64,000 nt of DNA, taken from assembly GCF_002844375.1 (NCBI RefSeq), contig NZ_CP024199.1:1872001-1936000 (forward strand), read 5' to 3'. Shown in pieces: positions 44,177 through 52,729 of this stretch. Positions within the stretch are counted from its first letter, which is position 1, and each line of letters begins with the position of its first letter. This stretch comes from Thalassospira marina (GTDB taxonomy: Bacteria; Pseudomonadota; Alphaproteobacteria; Rhodospirillales; Thalassospiraceae). The notes under the pieces are model-generated. The model saw nothing but the letters and a program-made list of their open reading frames with translations, made no database searches and was not told where the DNA came from. The position numbers and the translations under genes were made by a program.

Positions 44177-44803
44177 ATGATCGATCTATACACATTTGGC
44201 ACGCCCAATGGCCGTAAGGTCTCCATCCTGCTTGAGGAGCTGGAGGCCGATTACACCCTTCATGTTGTCGATATCAGCAAGGGCGAACAGTTCGCGCCGG
44301 AATTTTTGGCAATTTCACCCAATAACCGGATTCCCGCCATTGTGGATTCGGACGGGCCGGGTGGCAAAAAAATCGAAATTTTTGAAAGCGGTGCAATTCT
44401 CATCTATCTGGCCGAAAAATTTGGCAAATTCATCCCGGCGGACCCGCATGCCCGGATTGAATGCCTGAAATGGCTGATGTGGCAAATGGGGGGCTTTGGG
44501 CCGATGCTGGGCCAGGCACATCATTTCCTGCGCGCAGCCAAGGAAGACGTGCCCTATGGCAAGGAACGTTACGTTACCGAGGCCAAACGCCTTTATGGCG
44601 TGCTTGACGGGCATTTGGCCCAATCGCACTTTCTGGCTGGCGATGAATATTCAATTGCCGACATGGCCTGTTATCCCTGGGCCTGCCGCCATGAGTGGCA
44701 CCAGGTGGACCTTGCGAATTACCCCCATGTCAGCCGCTGGAAGGATGAAATTGCAAAACGTCCGGCCGTTGCGCGGGGCATGGTTGTGCCCAATGATCGT
44801 TAA
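44177..44803 (+). CDS. yfcG: Glutathione S-transferase family protein (YfcG-like)
   Basis: 208-residue GST. The N-terminal thioredoxin fold begins MIDLYTFGTPNGRKVSILLEE. ISPNNRIPAIVD carries the cis-proline and FESGAILIYLAEK the glutathione gamma-Glu contact. Residues about 90-208 are the helical domain with GGFGPMLGQAHHF and YSIADMACYPW. The sequence tracks E. coli YfcG, which has glutathione-disulfide oxidoreductase activity, along its length. It is a single gene. Confidence 0.92.
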   Translation: MIDLYTFGTPNGRKVSILLEELEADYTLHVVDISKGEQFAPEFLAISPNNRIPAIVDSDGPGGKKIEIFESGAILIYLAEKFGKFIPADPHARIECLKWLMWQMGGFGPMLGQAHHFLRAAKEDVPYGKERYVTEAKRLYGVLDGHLAQSHFLAGDEYSIADMACYPWACRHEWHQVDLANYPHVSRWKDEIAKRPAVARGMVVPNDR

Positions 44804-44985
44804 GGCATCATTTCAGGGTTGAACAAGGCCCGAGAAATGACAGGGCAGGGCGGATTTTTGCTGAAAATTGGGGCTAAATGCACAATAGTAAAAAGAAATC
44901 CGCCCATACCCGGTTTTGAGGCATTGACAGTCCCGGATCGGATGTTTAAGAAAGGCGGCGTTCCACACGGAACACCACGAAAAAC

Positions 44986-45078
44986 GGGCAAGTGGCCGAG
45001 TGGCTGAAGGCGCTCCCCTGCTAAGGGAGTATGGGGTCAAAAGCCCCATCGAGGGTTCGAATCCCTCCTTGTCCGCCA
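44986..45078 (+). tRNA. tRNA-Ser (anticodon GCU)
   Basis: A 93-nt class II tRNA with encoded CCA. The acceptor GGGCAAG pairs with CTTGTCC (one G-U). The anticodon stem CTCCC/GGGAG encloses loop CTGCTAA, anticodon GCU, reading AGC/AGU. The long variable arm (TATGGGG..CCCCAT) marks serine, and the T-arm is GAGGGTTCGAATCCCTC. Confidence 0.97.
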
Positions 45079-45081
45079 GTG

Positions 45082-45110
45082 AAAAAGGCTCCCTTAAAGG
45101 GAGCCTTTTT
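45082..45110 (+). terminator. Intrinsic terminator of tRNA-Ser
   Basis: AAAAAGGCTCCC and GGGAGCCTTTTT form a perfect 12-bp stem starting four bases after the CCA end. Confidence 0.92.
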
Positions 45111-45288
45111 GCATTTCGGTTGCTAGATGACCAGCTGGGGGCTTAGGGATGTATGCTGCTTGCTGGTTCAATTTTGACGATATTTTCCTGTATTCCCAAC
45201 TTGATGTGATGCACAGGTTTGTTCGCAACAGCGGATCGTTGTATCGATAGGGGTATGAGGTGCGCGCTGGTTTAGAGTTTTATTGTTT

Positions 45289-45930
45289 TCAAGTTGAAGC
45301 AGTATCGTCTTTTTCCCAGAGATTTTCCCTCTCGATCTGGGTCTGTTCCCGGAGAAAACTACCGTAAGCGTGGATGTCGTCGAGCAGCGCTAACGTACTT
45401 TTGTTTTTCAATGGTTTGTCTTTGTCGATTATTTCGCGCTCTAAGTCATATTCAAGGCTTGTAAGGTAGGCCGCGATCCGGCTTTTTGTGACCTTCATAG
45501 CAATGATTGTGCTTGCAACATCATCCGTGATGGTTATCGGAGGCGTTGGGATATCAATAGATGATATAGCAACATTAGTTGCTGCAATTTGTGAACAGGA
45601 TACTGGCACGTTTTTCAGCACTTTAGCTGCGGTTTCGGCTAAAATTTGACATACAGTGCCAACTGCGGCTGCTTCGGAGTAAAATAAACTATTTGTTTGT
45701 TTTTCGATGCGCCGAAGGTCTTCGTCTCGCATTTTTCGTTGTGCGGTAATTTGAACCTTTGTTGCAGCATATGCAAAAGAACCGCCGACTAGACCTAAAA
45801 CACCTGCAAAGATCGTTTCCCATGAAAGGTTGGAAAATCCTTTACCGTACAATGTGCCAGCAGTAAACGCAATGATAGCGACCCCGCTAATAACAATAGC
45901 ACTTAGCCAACTGCTGTATTTTTGAATCAC
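45289..45930 (-). CDS. Hypothetical membrane protein in AT-rich segment
   Basis: 213 residues from the GTG at 45930, which has GGGGG six bases upstream; a TTG at 45990 would add 20 residues. Two hydrophobic helices near the N-terminus (LSAIVISGVAIIAFTAG and ETIFAGVLGLVGGSFAYAA) are followed by a cytosolic helical domain (KMRDEDLRRIEKQTNSLF) with coiled-coil character. I recognise no family. Base composition is clearly lower in GC than the neighbours (two sample lines gave 23 and 22 G+C of 60), and it sits beside a tRNA gene, so it may be acquired DNA. Confidence 0.7.
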   Translation of the reverse strand: MIQKYSSWLSAIVISGVAIIAFTAGTLYGKGFSNLSWETIFAGVLGLVGGSFAYAATKVQITAQRKMRDEDLRRIEKQTNSLFYSEAAAVGTVCQILAETAAKVLKNVPVSCSQIAATNVAISSIDIPTPPITITDDVASTIIAMKVTKSRIAAYLTSLEYDLEREIIDKDKPLKNKSTLALLDDIHAYGSFLREQTQIERENLWEKDDTAST

Positions 45931-46070
45931 CTTATGCCCCCAATTAATTTTGTTTGGTAGTATTTTTCTCCTGTTAGTATCTGCGGTCAAGCTGCCTATA
46001 AGTGGGGAAAATGATGGCTGCTTTAGTTCGATTAGTTGTAGCGGGCTGAGCTTTTTTACTTCATTTCCGC

Positions 46071-46100
46071 AAAAATAAAGGCAGCATCGAAATGCTGCCC
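46071..46100 (-). terminator. Intrinsic terminator of the RAM-domain gene
   Basis: On the minus strand GCAGCAT and ATGCTGC form a stem around TTCG, followed by TTTATTTTT. Confidence 0.8.
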
Positions 46101-46125
46101 TGGATCACGGTTATGTGGTTAGCGA

Positions 46126-46368
46126 TCAGCTAAACGCATTGAAGGTGATGATGGTCTGGGTGTCTTTGATGTGCGGCAGGGCGTGAATTTTTTCGTTCAC
46201 ATAGCGGCCAATATCCTGGCCGTCTTCAATATAGACCTTCACCAGCAGTTCAAACGGGCCCGAGATCGAATAGACTTCGGAAACACCTTCGACTTCTTCC
46301 ACCAGTGCTGCGGCAACATCATAGGCTTTGCCAAGTTCGCATTTCACGAAAATGAAGAAGGGATGCAT
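46126..46368 (-). CDS. Stand-alone Lrp/AsnC ligand-binding (RAM) domain protein
   Basis: 80-residue protein: HPFFIFVKCELGKAYDVAAAL, then VEGVSEVYSISGPFELLVKV and IHALPHIKDTQTIITF. This is the RAM domain of Lrp-type regulators without any helix-turn-helix. The ATG at 46368 has GGAG nine bases upstream, so the longer frame to 46449 is not used. Such single-domain proteins form ring oligomers that bind amino acids and may tune full-length Lrp proteins. Its neighbour is the RpiR regulator. Confidence 0.86.
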   Translation of the reverse strand: MHPFFIFVKCELGKAYDVAAALVEEVEGVSEVYSISGPFELLVKVYIEDGQDIGRYVNEKIHALPHIKDTQTIITFNAFS

Positions 46369-46523
46369 GGTGGCGTCTCCAGAAAGGATTAAACAGGACG
46401 CCAAGCTAGCTTGGCTGGCGTGTGGTTTCAATAAATTGTCGGTTACCAATTTGAAATAGGTAATTTGGGGTCGGGCGAACCCTGGTTGCTTTGCGGTATG
46501 GCGGGTGGGGCGCGGATTAGCGC

Positions 46524-47414
46524 CTATTCGGCGGCAGGCGGGCGGCGGCGCAGTCTTTCAAGATGTTCGATGCGGTCACGTACATGGTCGGGGTTAAGCC
46601 TGCCGACACCTTCTAGCAGCGTTTCCAGAAGGGCCATGCTGGCAGCCGCGCTGTCCCATGTGGTGGCAGTTTCGATTCTGACCGGGAAAACATGGCGGGC
46701 GAAACGCGCAATCGGGCTGAGCCACTGGTCGGTAAACAGAATAACCTTTGCCCCCTGGTTGGATGCGGTTTCGGCAAAGGTAATAACGTCGTTCTGATAA
46801 CGGCGTACATCAAATACCAGCAACACATCGCGCTTGCCTATATCCAGCAGATCTTCGGTCCATTTGGTGTTTTGGCCTGATACCCGGCGGACATTGGCCC
46901 GCATGGAGCGCAAATGTTCATAGGCATACACCGCAAGGGCCGATGAAAACCGGCCGCCCAGCACATAAACCGCACGTTTTTGATCTGCCAGGAGTGAAAT
47001 TGCGCCTTCAAGTTCGGTTGGTGCGATATTGGAAAGCGACAGCCTAATATTTGAGGTGATGGCATCAATCATGTGATGGAGCAATTCACCCATCGGATGG
47101 CCGCTTGCCGCAACGGCAGCGCGGGGCAATGCGCTTCGGGTTAATGGGGATTGCAGGCGTGCCTCCAGCTCGCCGCGCAGGCGCGACTGCATTTCGGGGT
47201 AGCTTTCAAATCCCAGTTTCCCGGCAAAGCGCAACACTGTAGGGGCCGAAACCCCGCAGCGTTCGGCAAAGGTTGCCACCGTTTCCAGGCCCGCCATCGG
47301 GTAGTGCCCCAGCAGGGCCTGGGCAAGTTTGCGTTCGGACGCGGTTAAATCATCGGCCTTTTGCGTGATCAGTTCCGCAACAGTGGGCGGTGTGGTTTTG
47401 TCCGTGGCGTCCAA
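46524..47414 (-). CDS. MurR/RpiR-family transcriptional regulator
   Basis: 296-residue regulator. The N-terminal helix-turn-helix 6 domain (TFAERCGVSAPTVLRFAGKLGF) and the SIS sugar-isomerase domain (AVYVLGGRFSSALAVYAYEHL) are complete. The frame starts with TTG at 47414, GGGA nine bases upstream. It is divergent from the TRAP operon. Two TGTAA-N6-TTACA palindromes lie between it and dctQ, and two more precede the ligase operon; RpiR relative HexR reads a similar TGTA..TACA palindrome. Control of both operons is inferred. The usual SIS effector is a phosphosugar, so the signal here is unknown. Confidence 0.88.
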   Translation of the reverse strand: MDATDKTTPPTVAELITQKADDLTASERKLAQALLGHYPMAGLETVATFAERCGVSAPTVLRFAGKLGFESYPEMQSRLRGELEARLQSPLTRSALPRAAVAASGHPMGELLHHMIDAITSNIRLSLSNIAPTELEGAISLLADQKRAVYVLGGRFSSALAVYAYEHLRSMRANVRRVSGQNTKWTEDLLDIGKRDVLLVFDVRRYQNDVITFAETASNQGAKVILFTDQWLSPIARFARHVFPVRIETATTWDSAAASMALLETLLEGVGRLNPDHVRDRIEHLERLRRRPPAAE

Positions 47415-47532
47415 ATCGGTTTTTCCCGTGCGGTAAAGCTGGAAAGAGGGGGCTTTCTGATAAAGCCGGCAGGTGGTGGGATGCTTCCTATAGTCGATCT
47501 TGTCGGATTTGTCACATCACCTTGGATGGAAT

Positions 47533-47548
47533 TGTAATGAATTTTACA
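47533..47548. promoter_or_regulatory. Palindromic operator O1 (TRAP operon)
   Basis: TGTAATGAATTTTACA, identical over all 16 bases to the operator at 51158. Half sites TGTAA and TTACA with a 6-bp spacer. Confidence 0.7.
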
Positions 47549-47582
47549 TCAACTAACAATCTTGTCATTTAAACAGGCATCA

Positions 47583-47598
47583 TGTAACGTCTATTACA
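47583..47598. promoter_or_regulatory. Palindromic operator O2 (TRAP operon)
   Basis: TGTAACGTCTATTACA, half sites TGTAA/TTACA with a 6-bp spacer. Its centre is exactly 50 bp from that of the first site. Confidence 0.6.
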
Positions 47599-47611
47599 TA
47601 GAGGCAAAAAT

Positions 47612-47685
47612 GCCCTTTGCCACCAAAGGTGGCGTGACTGAAAAATGACTGCCGGAACCGGCAGTTGATCGCCTGGGAGGCGACA
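47612..47685 (+). other. Three consecutive hairpins in the TRAP operon leader
   Basis: GCCACC-AAA-GGTGGC (47619-47633), ACTGCCGG-AA-CCGGCAGT (47648-47665) and CGCC-TGGG-AGGCG lie one after another. They may form a structured 5' leader or mRNA-stabilising element. I do not match it to a known riboswitch. Confidence 0.4.
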
Positions 47686-47998
47686 CAAACGTAACGTCCA
47701 TTGTTTCGGCAATGCAGGGGTTGACGTCATATGGAAATTTGCCAGCAAAGTGATGGGTATGGTGTGCCCATCAGGGGTTTTGCCAAGCAGCGGACATGAT
47801 GGTTTCGCTGGCGGGATTTTTGCGGCTGTTTTACATCTGATCAGGCATTTCTGCAACGCGGGGTGGTTGCCCTGTGGCTGTTTGATGGCGTTGTTGGCCA
47901 CTTATGCCAATTGACTGGTTTTACCCCGAATTCGGGCAAGGCGGGTTTATGGCCCGATGCTTGAAAGACCAGGATATCGGGGGATGGGATAGTGAAAA

Positions 47999-48505
47999 AT
48001 GCCTGACGTGATTAAAGCCTATATCCGGTGGATTGACCGGATAAACCGCATTATCGGGCGGTTTGCCATGTACATGATTTTCGCGATACTGGCTGTTCTT
48101 TTATATTCGTCTTTTACCAAGACCTTTATGTATCCGGCACTTTGGACGCTGGAAACGGCACAATTCCTGATGGTTGCCTATTTTCTGCTGGGTGGTGGCT
48201 ATTCCATGCAGCTTGACAGCCATGTGCGCATGGACCTGTTTTACGGCTCGTGGAAGCCCAAGACCCAGGCCATTGTCGATGCCTTTACGGTCGTGCTGCT
48301 GATCTTTTATCTCGCCTTTCTGCTATATGGCGGCATTTCATCGACCAGCTACGCCATCCAGTACAATGAAACCAGCTATTCAAGCTGGTCGCCGCCAATG
48401 GCGCCGATCAAAATCGTCATGACATTTGGCGTGTTTCTGATGCTGTTGCAGGCGATTGCGACCTTCTTTCGGGATATTGCCCGTATTCGCGGGGAGATCC
48501 TGTAA
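47999..48505 (+). CDS. TRAP transporter small permease (DctQ-type)
   Basis: 168-residue protein with four membrane helices, the small integral subunit of a tripartite ATP-independent periplasmic transporter. AYFLLGGGYSMQLDSHVRMDLFYG is the DctQ signature region; W-R-D and V-R-x-D patterns are typical. Helices at the ends frame a central loop. Its TAA overlaps the large permease ATG (TAATG). The operon head is reached from the RpiR-operator region. Confidence 0.93.
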   Translation: MPDVIKAYIRWIDRINRIIGRFAMYMIFAILAVLLYSSFTKTFMYPALWTLETAQFLMVAYFLLGGGYSMQLDSHVRMDLFYGSWKPKTQAIVDAFTVVLLIFYLAFLLYGGISSTSYAIQYNETSYSSWSPPMAPIKIVMTFGVFLMLLQAIATFFRDIARIRGEIL

Positions 48506-49830
48506 TGAGTTATGAAATGATCGCATTGTTGATGTTCGCATCAATGATGCTGCTGTTGCTGACAGGCAAGCGTGTATTTGGTGCCATCGGCGTGGTTGCG
48601 GTTGTGTTTTCGCTGGCCCTGTGGGGCGATGGCGGGTCTGAAATGGCCTTTAGTGCGGCCATGAAGCTGATGAAATGGTATCCGCTGCTGACTCTGCCAT
48701 TGTTCATTTATATGGGTTATATGCTTTCGGAATCCGGCATTGCTGATGACCTGTATCGCATGTTCCATGTCTGGATGGGGCCGGTGCGCGGCGGGCTTGC
48801 CATTGGCACCATTGTTTTGATGGTGGCAATTTCGGCCATGAATGGGCTTAGCGTCGCGGGGATGGCGATTGGTGCCAGCATTGCCATGCCAGAGCTTTTG
48901 CGCCGTGGTTACGATAAAATCATGGTGACAGGCGTGATCCAGGCGGGCAGTTCGCTGGGTATTCTGGTGCCGCCCAGTGTTGTTCTGGTGCTTTATGGCA
49001 TGATTGCGCGCCAGCCCGTCGGTCAGCTTTGGCTGGCCGGGGTGTTTCCCGGGCTGATGATGGCTGGTTTGTTCGTGCTTTATATTGCCGTGCGCTGCTG
49101 GTTGAAGCCTGAAATGGGACCATCCCTAAGCCGCGAAGAACGTGCTGCCGTAAGCTGGAGCGAGAAAATCGTGTTGCTTAAGGCCGGTTTGATCCCGCTT
49201 TTCATTTTCTTTTCCATGACCGGGCTGTTTTTGCTGGGCTACACCTCGCTGGTGGAAAGTTCGGCTGTTGGCGCACTGGCCGCAACGCTTGCCGCGATTT
49301 TCAAACGGCGCTTGACCGCGCATGTCATGGAAGAAACCCTGCGCAAAACGCTTTCCATCACCTGCATGTTCATGTGGATCATTCTGGCGGCATTGTGTTT
49401 TGGTGCGGTGTTTGACGGGCTGGGCGCTGTGCGCGCGATCGAGAATTTCTTTGTCGATCAAATGGGGTGGGGCCCGTGGCAGATCCTGATCCTGATGCAG
49501 GTATCGTTTATCATTATGGGCATGTTCCTCGATGATACGGCGATGCTGGTGATTGTTGCGCCGCTTTATGTGCCGCTGGTCGGGCATCTCGGGTTTGATC
49601 TGGTTTGGTATGGCGTTCTTTATACCATCACCTGTCAGATCGCCTATATGACGCCGCCCTTTGGCTACAACCTGTTTCTGATGCGGGCGATGGCCCCGCC
49701 GGAAGTCACGTTGAAAGACATTTATCAATCCATTACGCCGTTTGTACTGATCATGGTTCTGGCCCTGGTCCTGGTGATGGCGTTTCCGCAAATTGCCCTT
49801 TGGCTGCCCGGTGTCCAGTACGGCCATTAG
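48505..49830 (+). CDS. TRAP transporter large permease (DctM-type)
   Basis: 441-residue membrane protein, about twelve helices. MAISAMNGLSVAGMAIGASIAMPELLRRGYD and VIQAGSSLGILVPPSVVLVLYG are the DctM hallmarks. Na+-coupled transport occurs through this subunit in characterised TRAP systems. It is 441 residues where the family runs to about 425-430. It is coupled to DctQ by TAATG. A gap of about 175 bp separates it from the binding-protein gene. Confidence 0.94.
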   Translation: MSYEMIALLMFASMMLLLLTGKRVFGAIGVVAVVFSLALWGDGGSEMAFSAAMKLMKWYPLLTLPLFIYMGYMLSESGIADDLYRMFHVWMGPVRGGLAIGTIVLMVAISAMNGLSVAGMAIGASIAMPELLRRGYDKIMVTGVIQAGSSLGILVPPSVVLVLYGMIARQPVGQLWLAGVFPGLMMAGLFVLYIAVRCWLKPEMGPSLSREERAAVSWSEKIVLLKAGLIPLFIFFSMTGLFLLGYTSLVESSAVGALAATLAAIFKRRLTAHVMEETLRKTLSITCMFMWIILAALCFGAVFDGLGAVRAIENFFVDQMGWGPWQILILMQVSFIIMGMFLDDTAMLVIVAPLYVPLVGHLGFDLVWYGVLYTITCQIAYMTPPFGYNLFLMRAMAPPEVTLKDIYQSITPFVLIMVLALVLVMAFPQIALWLPGVQYGH

Positions 49831-50005
49831 GGGCGGGTGATGTGCATATGACCTGCCCCTGGGCGTATTTTCCGGGGCAGGTCCAATAAACAGAAACCAT
49901 CCGAGGATTCGATACTCGAGAAACGGAGAGGGGCGGTTTCGCCGTGCTGGCGAACCAGAATTGCGGGAAAAATCCCGCCAGTTTATTGATCAGGGAGATA
50001 ATAAT

Positions 50006-51058
50006 ATGACTTCAAGACGCGAATTTTTCCGCAAGGCGGGCCTGGCAACGGCAGCCGCCGGGACAACGGCCTTTGCGGCCCCGTATGTCAAGGCGGCAAA
50101 TGCCAAAATTACCTGGCGTCTGCAAACCTATGCCGGGCCGGCGCTGGCGGAACATGTAATCAAACCGTCGATTGACCGGTTCAACAAAATCGCCAATGGC
50201 GAAATGGAAATCGAACTGTACCATGCGGACCAGCTGGTGCCGACGGGCGAGCTTTTCCGTGCCATGCAGCGTGGCACCATTGATGCGGTCCAGTCCGACG
50301 ATGATTCGATTGCAGCACCGGTCGATGTTTCGGTCTTTGGCGGTTATTTCCCGTTCGCATCGCGCTACAGCCTCGATGTGCCGACGCTGTTTTATGAATA
50401 CGGCCTCGATAAAATCTGGGAAGAAGCCTATGACGAGGTTGAAGGCGTCAAATGGCTTTCGGCTGGTTCGTGGGACCCGTGCAACTTTGCCACCGTTGCG
50501 CCGATCCGCAGCCTGGCAGATTTGAAAGGCAAGCGCATCTTTACCTTCCCGACGGCGGGTAAATTCCTGTCGCGTTTTGGCGTCGTGCCGGTCACCCTGC
50601 CATGGGAAGATGTGGAAGTTGCCGTTCAGACAGGCGAGCTTGATGGTATTGCCTGGTCGGGCATCACCGAGGATTACACGGTGGGCTGGGCCGATGTGAC
50701 CAAATACTTCCTGACCAACAATATTTCCGGTGCCTGGTGCGGGTCCTATTTTGCCAATGAAGAACGCTGGAACGAGCTGCCAGACCATTTGAAAGAGCTT
50801 TTCAAGGCCTGCATGGATAGCTCGCATTATCATCGCCTGTATTGGTATTGGGCGGGCGAGGCCAAATTGCGCACCCAGGGCACGAAAATGGAACTGACCT
50901 CCATCCCTGATGCGGAATGGAAACAGGTTGAAGCAGAAGCCCATAAATTCTGGGATGAGATTGCTGAAACCAGCCCGCGTTGCAAAAAGGTTGTCGAAAT
51001 CCTCAAGCAATATGCGGACACGATGGAAAAGGCAGGCGCGCCTTATCGTTACAGCTGA
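50006..51058 (+). CDS. TRAP transporter substrate-binding protein (DctP family, Tat signal)
   Basis: 350-residue periplasmic binding protein. TSRREFFRKAGLATAAAG is a twin-arginine signal, so it is exported folded. The mature part begins KITWRLQTYAGPALAEH and has ISFTFPTAGKFLSRFGVVPV and ELDGIAWSGITEDY, the DctP-type hinge pattern. The large size and Tat signal resemble TakP-type (2-oxoacid) and related organic-anion binders, but the ligand is not readable. The ATG at 50006 has GGGAG upstream; the frame opens earlier at 49961. Confidence 0.92.
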   Translation: MTSRREFFRKAGLATAAAGTTAFAAPYVKAANAKITWRLQTYAGPALAEHVIKPSIDRFNKIANGEMEIELYHADQLVPTGELFRAMQRGTIDAVQSDDDSIAAPVDVSVFGGYFPFASRYSLDVPTLFYEYGLDKIWEEAYDEVEGVKWLSAGSWDPCNFATVAPIRSLADLKGKRIFTFPTAGKFLSRFGVVPVTLPWEDVEVAVQTGELDGIAWSGITEDYTVGWADVTKYFLTNNISGAWCGSYFANEERWNELPDHLKELFKACMDSSHYHRLYWYWAGEAKLRTQGTKMELTSIPDAEWKQVEAEAHKFWDEIAETSPRCKKVVEILKQYADTMEKAGAPYRYS

Positions 51059-51157
51059 TCACGCTTTTGCAGGCAGGGCAGGCATTGTTTATCGATGCCT
51101 GCCTGTTTCTTGCCGGTATGACGCAGGATCACGCAGAACGATGCCGTTTTGAGTGAT

Positions 51158-51173
51158 TGTAATGAATTTTACA
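51158..51173. promoter_or_regulatory. Palindromic operator O1 (ligase operon)
   Basis: TGTAATGAATTTTACA, all 16 bases identical to the site at 47533. Confidence 0.7.
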
Positions 51174-51207
51174 GTTCGGCGCGGGTGCGTAAAAACTATT
51201 GGCGAAT

Positions 51208-51223
51208 TGTAAAATTTATTACA
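51208..51223. promoter_or_regulatory. Palindromic operator O2 (ligase operon), overlaps -10
   Basis: TGTAAAATTTATTACA, the reverse complement of TGTAATAAATTTTACA. Its centre is exactly 50 bp from that of the preceding site. It overlaps the -10-like TACAAT at 51220-51225, which fits repression. Confidence 0.7.
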
Positions 51224-51318
51224 ATATCGGCGCTACCGTTAGGCGATCAAAAAAGACCGAACGGATAAAAAACGAAAAAAGCGATCTTGAAAAAAGACGA
51301 TCAAACAGGAGGCCGCCC

Positions 51319-52689
51319 ATGGAGGCGAAACAGGTTAAGACGGCAGAAGATGCCCGAAAACTGATCGAAGAGCGCCAGATCCGCTATGTCAAAGTTGGCG
51401 TTTTTGATGTTGATGGCATCATGCGGGGCAAATACATGCACAAGGACAAATTCCTGTCCGCCCTTGACGGTGGTTTTGGTTTTTGTGACGTCGTGCTGGG
51501 CTGGGATTCCAATGACCAGCTTTATGACAGCGCCAAATTCACCGGCTGGCATACGGCATATCCCGATGCGCCGGTGCGCCTGTTGCCTGATACCTGCCGT
51601 GAACTGCCGATGGAAGACGACACCATCCTGTTTTTGGGGGAATTTGAAGGCGAAGCGGAAAATGTGTGCCCGCGCGCCGTGTTACGCCGGGTGCTGGATA
51701 AAGCCGCGAATATGGGTTTTCGCGCCACCGCAGCCTGCGAGTTCGAGTTTTTCCTGTTTGAAGAAACGCCCCATTCGGTGCGCGAAAAATGCTATCGCGA
51801 TTTAAAAAACATCACGCCGGGTTTTTACGGTTATTCGATGTTGCGCAGTTCCGTCCATGCCGAATTTTACCGCGATCTTCTGGATCTGGGCGAGGCGATG
51901 GATTTTCCGATTGAGGGCCTGCATACCGAAACCGGCCCCGGCGTATTAGAGGCCGCCATTGCCCATGACGATGCCTTGCGCGCTGCTGACAAAGCAGCCC
52001 TGTTTAAGACCTTTACCAAGGTGTTGGCGCAACGTTCTGACTGGATGGCGACCTTTATGGCGAAATGGTCGTCAGACTGGCCGGGGCAGTCCGGGCATAT
52101 GCATACGTCGCTGTTTGATATCGAAACCGGAAAGTCGGTATTTTTTGATGATAGCAAACCCCATAACATGTCCGATGAAATGCGCTGGTTTGTCGGCGGG
52201 CAACAAAAACTGATGCCTGAATTACTATCGATGGTGGCCTGCACGGTGAACAGTTATTCCCGTTTGATCCCCGGTTTCTGGGCACCAACCAATGCCACCT
52301 GGGGTGTTGAAAACCGCACCACAGCATTGCGCGTTATTCCCGGCAGCAGCAAAAGCCAGCGTGTCGAATATCGCATCGCAGCAGCCGACATTAACCCCTA
52401 TATCGCGCTGGCGGCCTGTATTGGGTCGGGCCTGTGGGGGATTGAGAACCGGGTTGAACCAACCGATGCAGTTACCGGGAATGCCTATGAACAGGAATTC
52501 CCGGCCGAACTGACAATCCCGGCGACTCTTTATGAGGCAGCAGGCAGGTTGCGTAAATCAACGGCGGCAAATGCCCTGTTTGGTGAAAAGTTTATCGAAC
52601 ATTACGCCCAGTCCCGTGAATGGGAAGAACGGGAATTCCGCAAGGCAATTACCGACTGGGAAATGCAGCGTTATTTCGAGATTATTTGA
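51319..52689 (+). CDS. Glutamine synthetase-like gamma-glutamyl ligase
   Basis: 456-residue member of the glutamine synthetase superfamily. FDVDGIMRGKYMHKDKF is the N-terminal block of the PuuA/GlnA-like branch. GQSGHMHTSLFD carries the metal-binding histidines, and NATWGVENRTTALRVIPGS and RVEYRIAAADINPYIALAA follow. The canonical adenylylation motif of GlnA is not seen. Relatives ligate glutamate to amines (putrescine, ethanolamine, isopropylamine). The ATG at 51319 follows AGGAGG. It heads a run with ALDH, Fe-ADH and a class I amidotransferase-like protein, so a gamma-glutamylation route for an amino alcohol is inferred. Confidence 0.9.
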   Translation: MEAKQVKTAEDARKLIEERQIRYVKVGVFDVDGIMRGKYMHKDKFLSALDGGFGFCDVVLGWDSNDQLYDSAKFTGWHTAYPDAPVRLLPDTCRELPMEDDTILFLGEFEGEAENVCPRAVLRRVLDKAANMGFRATAACEFEFFLFEETPHSVREKCYRDLKNITPGFYGYSMLRSSVHAEFYRDLLDLGEAMDFPIEGLHTETGPGVLEAAIAHDDALRAADKAALFKTFTKVLAQRSDWMATFMAKWSSDWPGQSGHMHTSLFDIETGKSVFFDDSKPHNMSDEMRWFVGGQQKLMPELLSMVACTVNSYSRLIPGFWAPTNATWGVENRTTALRVIPGSSKSQRVEYRIAAADINPYIALAACIGSGLWGIENRVEPTDAVTGNAYEQEFPAELTIPATLYEAAGRLRKSTAANALFGEKFIEHYAQSREWEEREFRKAITDWEMQRYFEII

Positions 52690-52729
52690 TCAAAATATCA
52701 CTGTATCAATGAAATACGGGAAAATTTGA

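Larger units (their letters stand above)
47415..47998. other. Divergent control region of RpiR and TRAP operon
   Basis: 584 bp without a supported gene. It contains two operators (47533-47598), a hairpin-rich stretch (47612-47685) and a leader of about 300 bp before dctQ. An open frame on the minus strand at 47569-47901 lacks any family resemblance. Confidence 0.6.

Noticed and set aside
45079..46125. Genomic island with duplicated tRNA 3' end
   Set aside because: I looked for a repeat of the tRNA-Ser 3' end and for an integrase and saw neither. Only low GC supports transfer.
47569..47901. 110-codon open frame on the minus strand in the TRAP leader
   Set aside because: No family resemblance, biased composition, and it overlaps an operator. 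More likely non-coding.
47600..47998. Glycine riboswitch before the TRAP operon
   Set aside because: The conserved core sequences of that riboswitch are not visible; only simple hairpins are.
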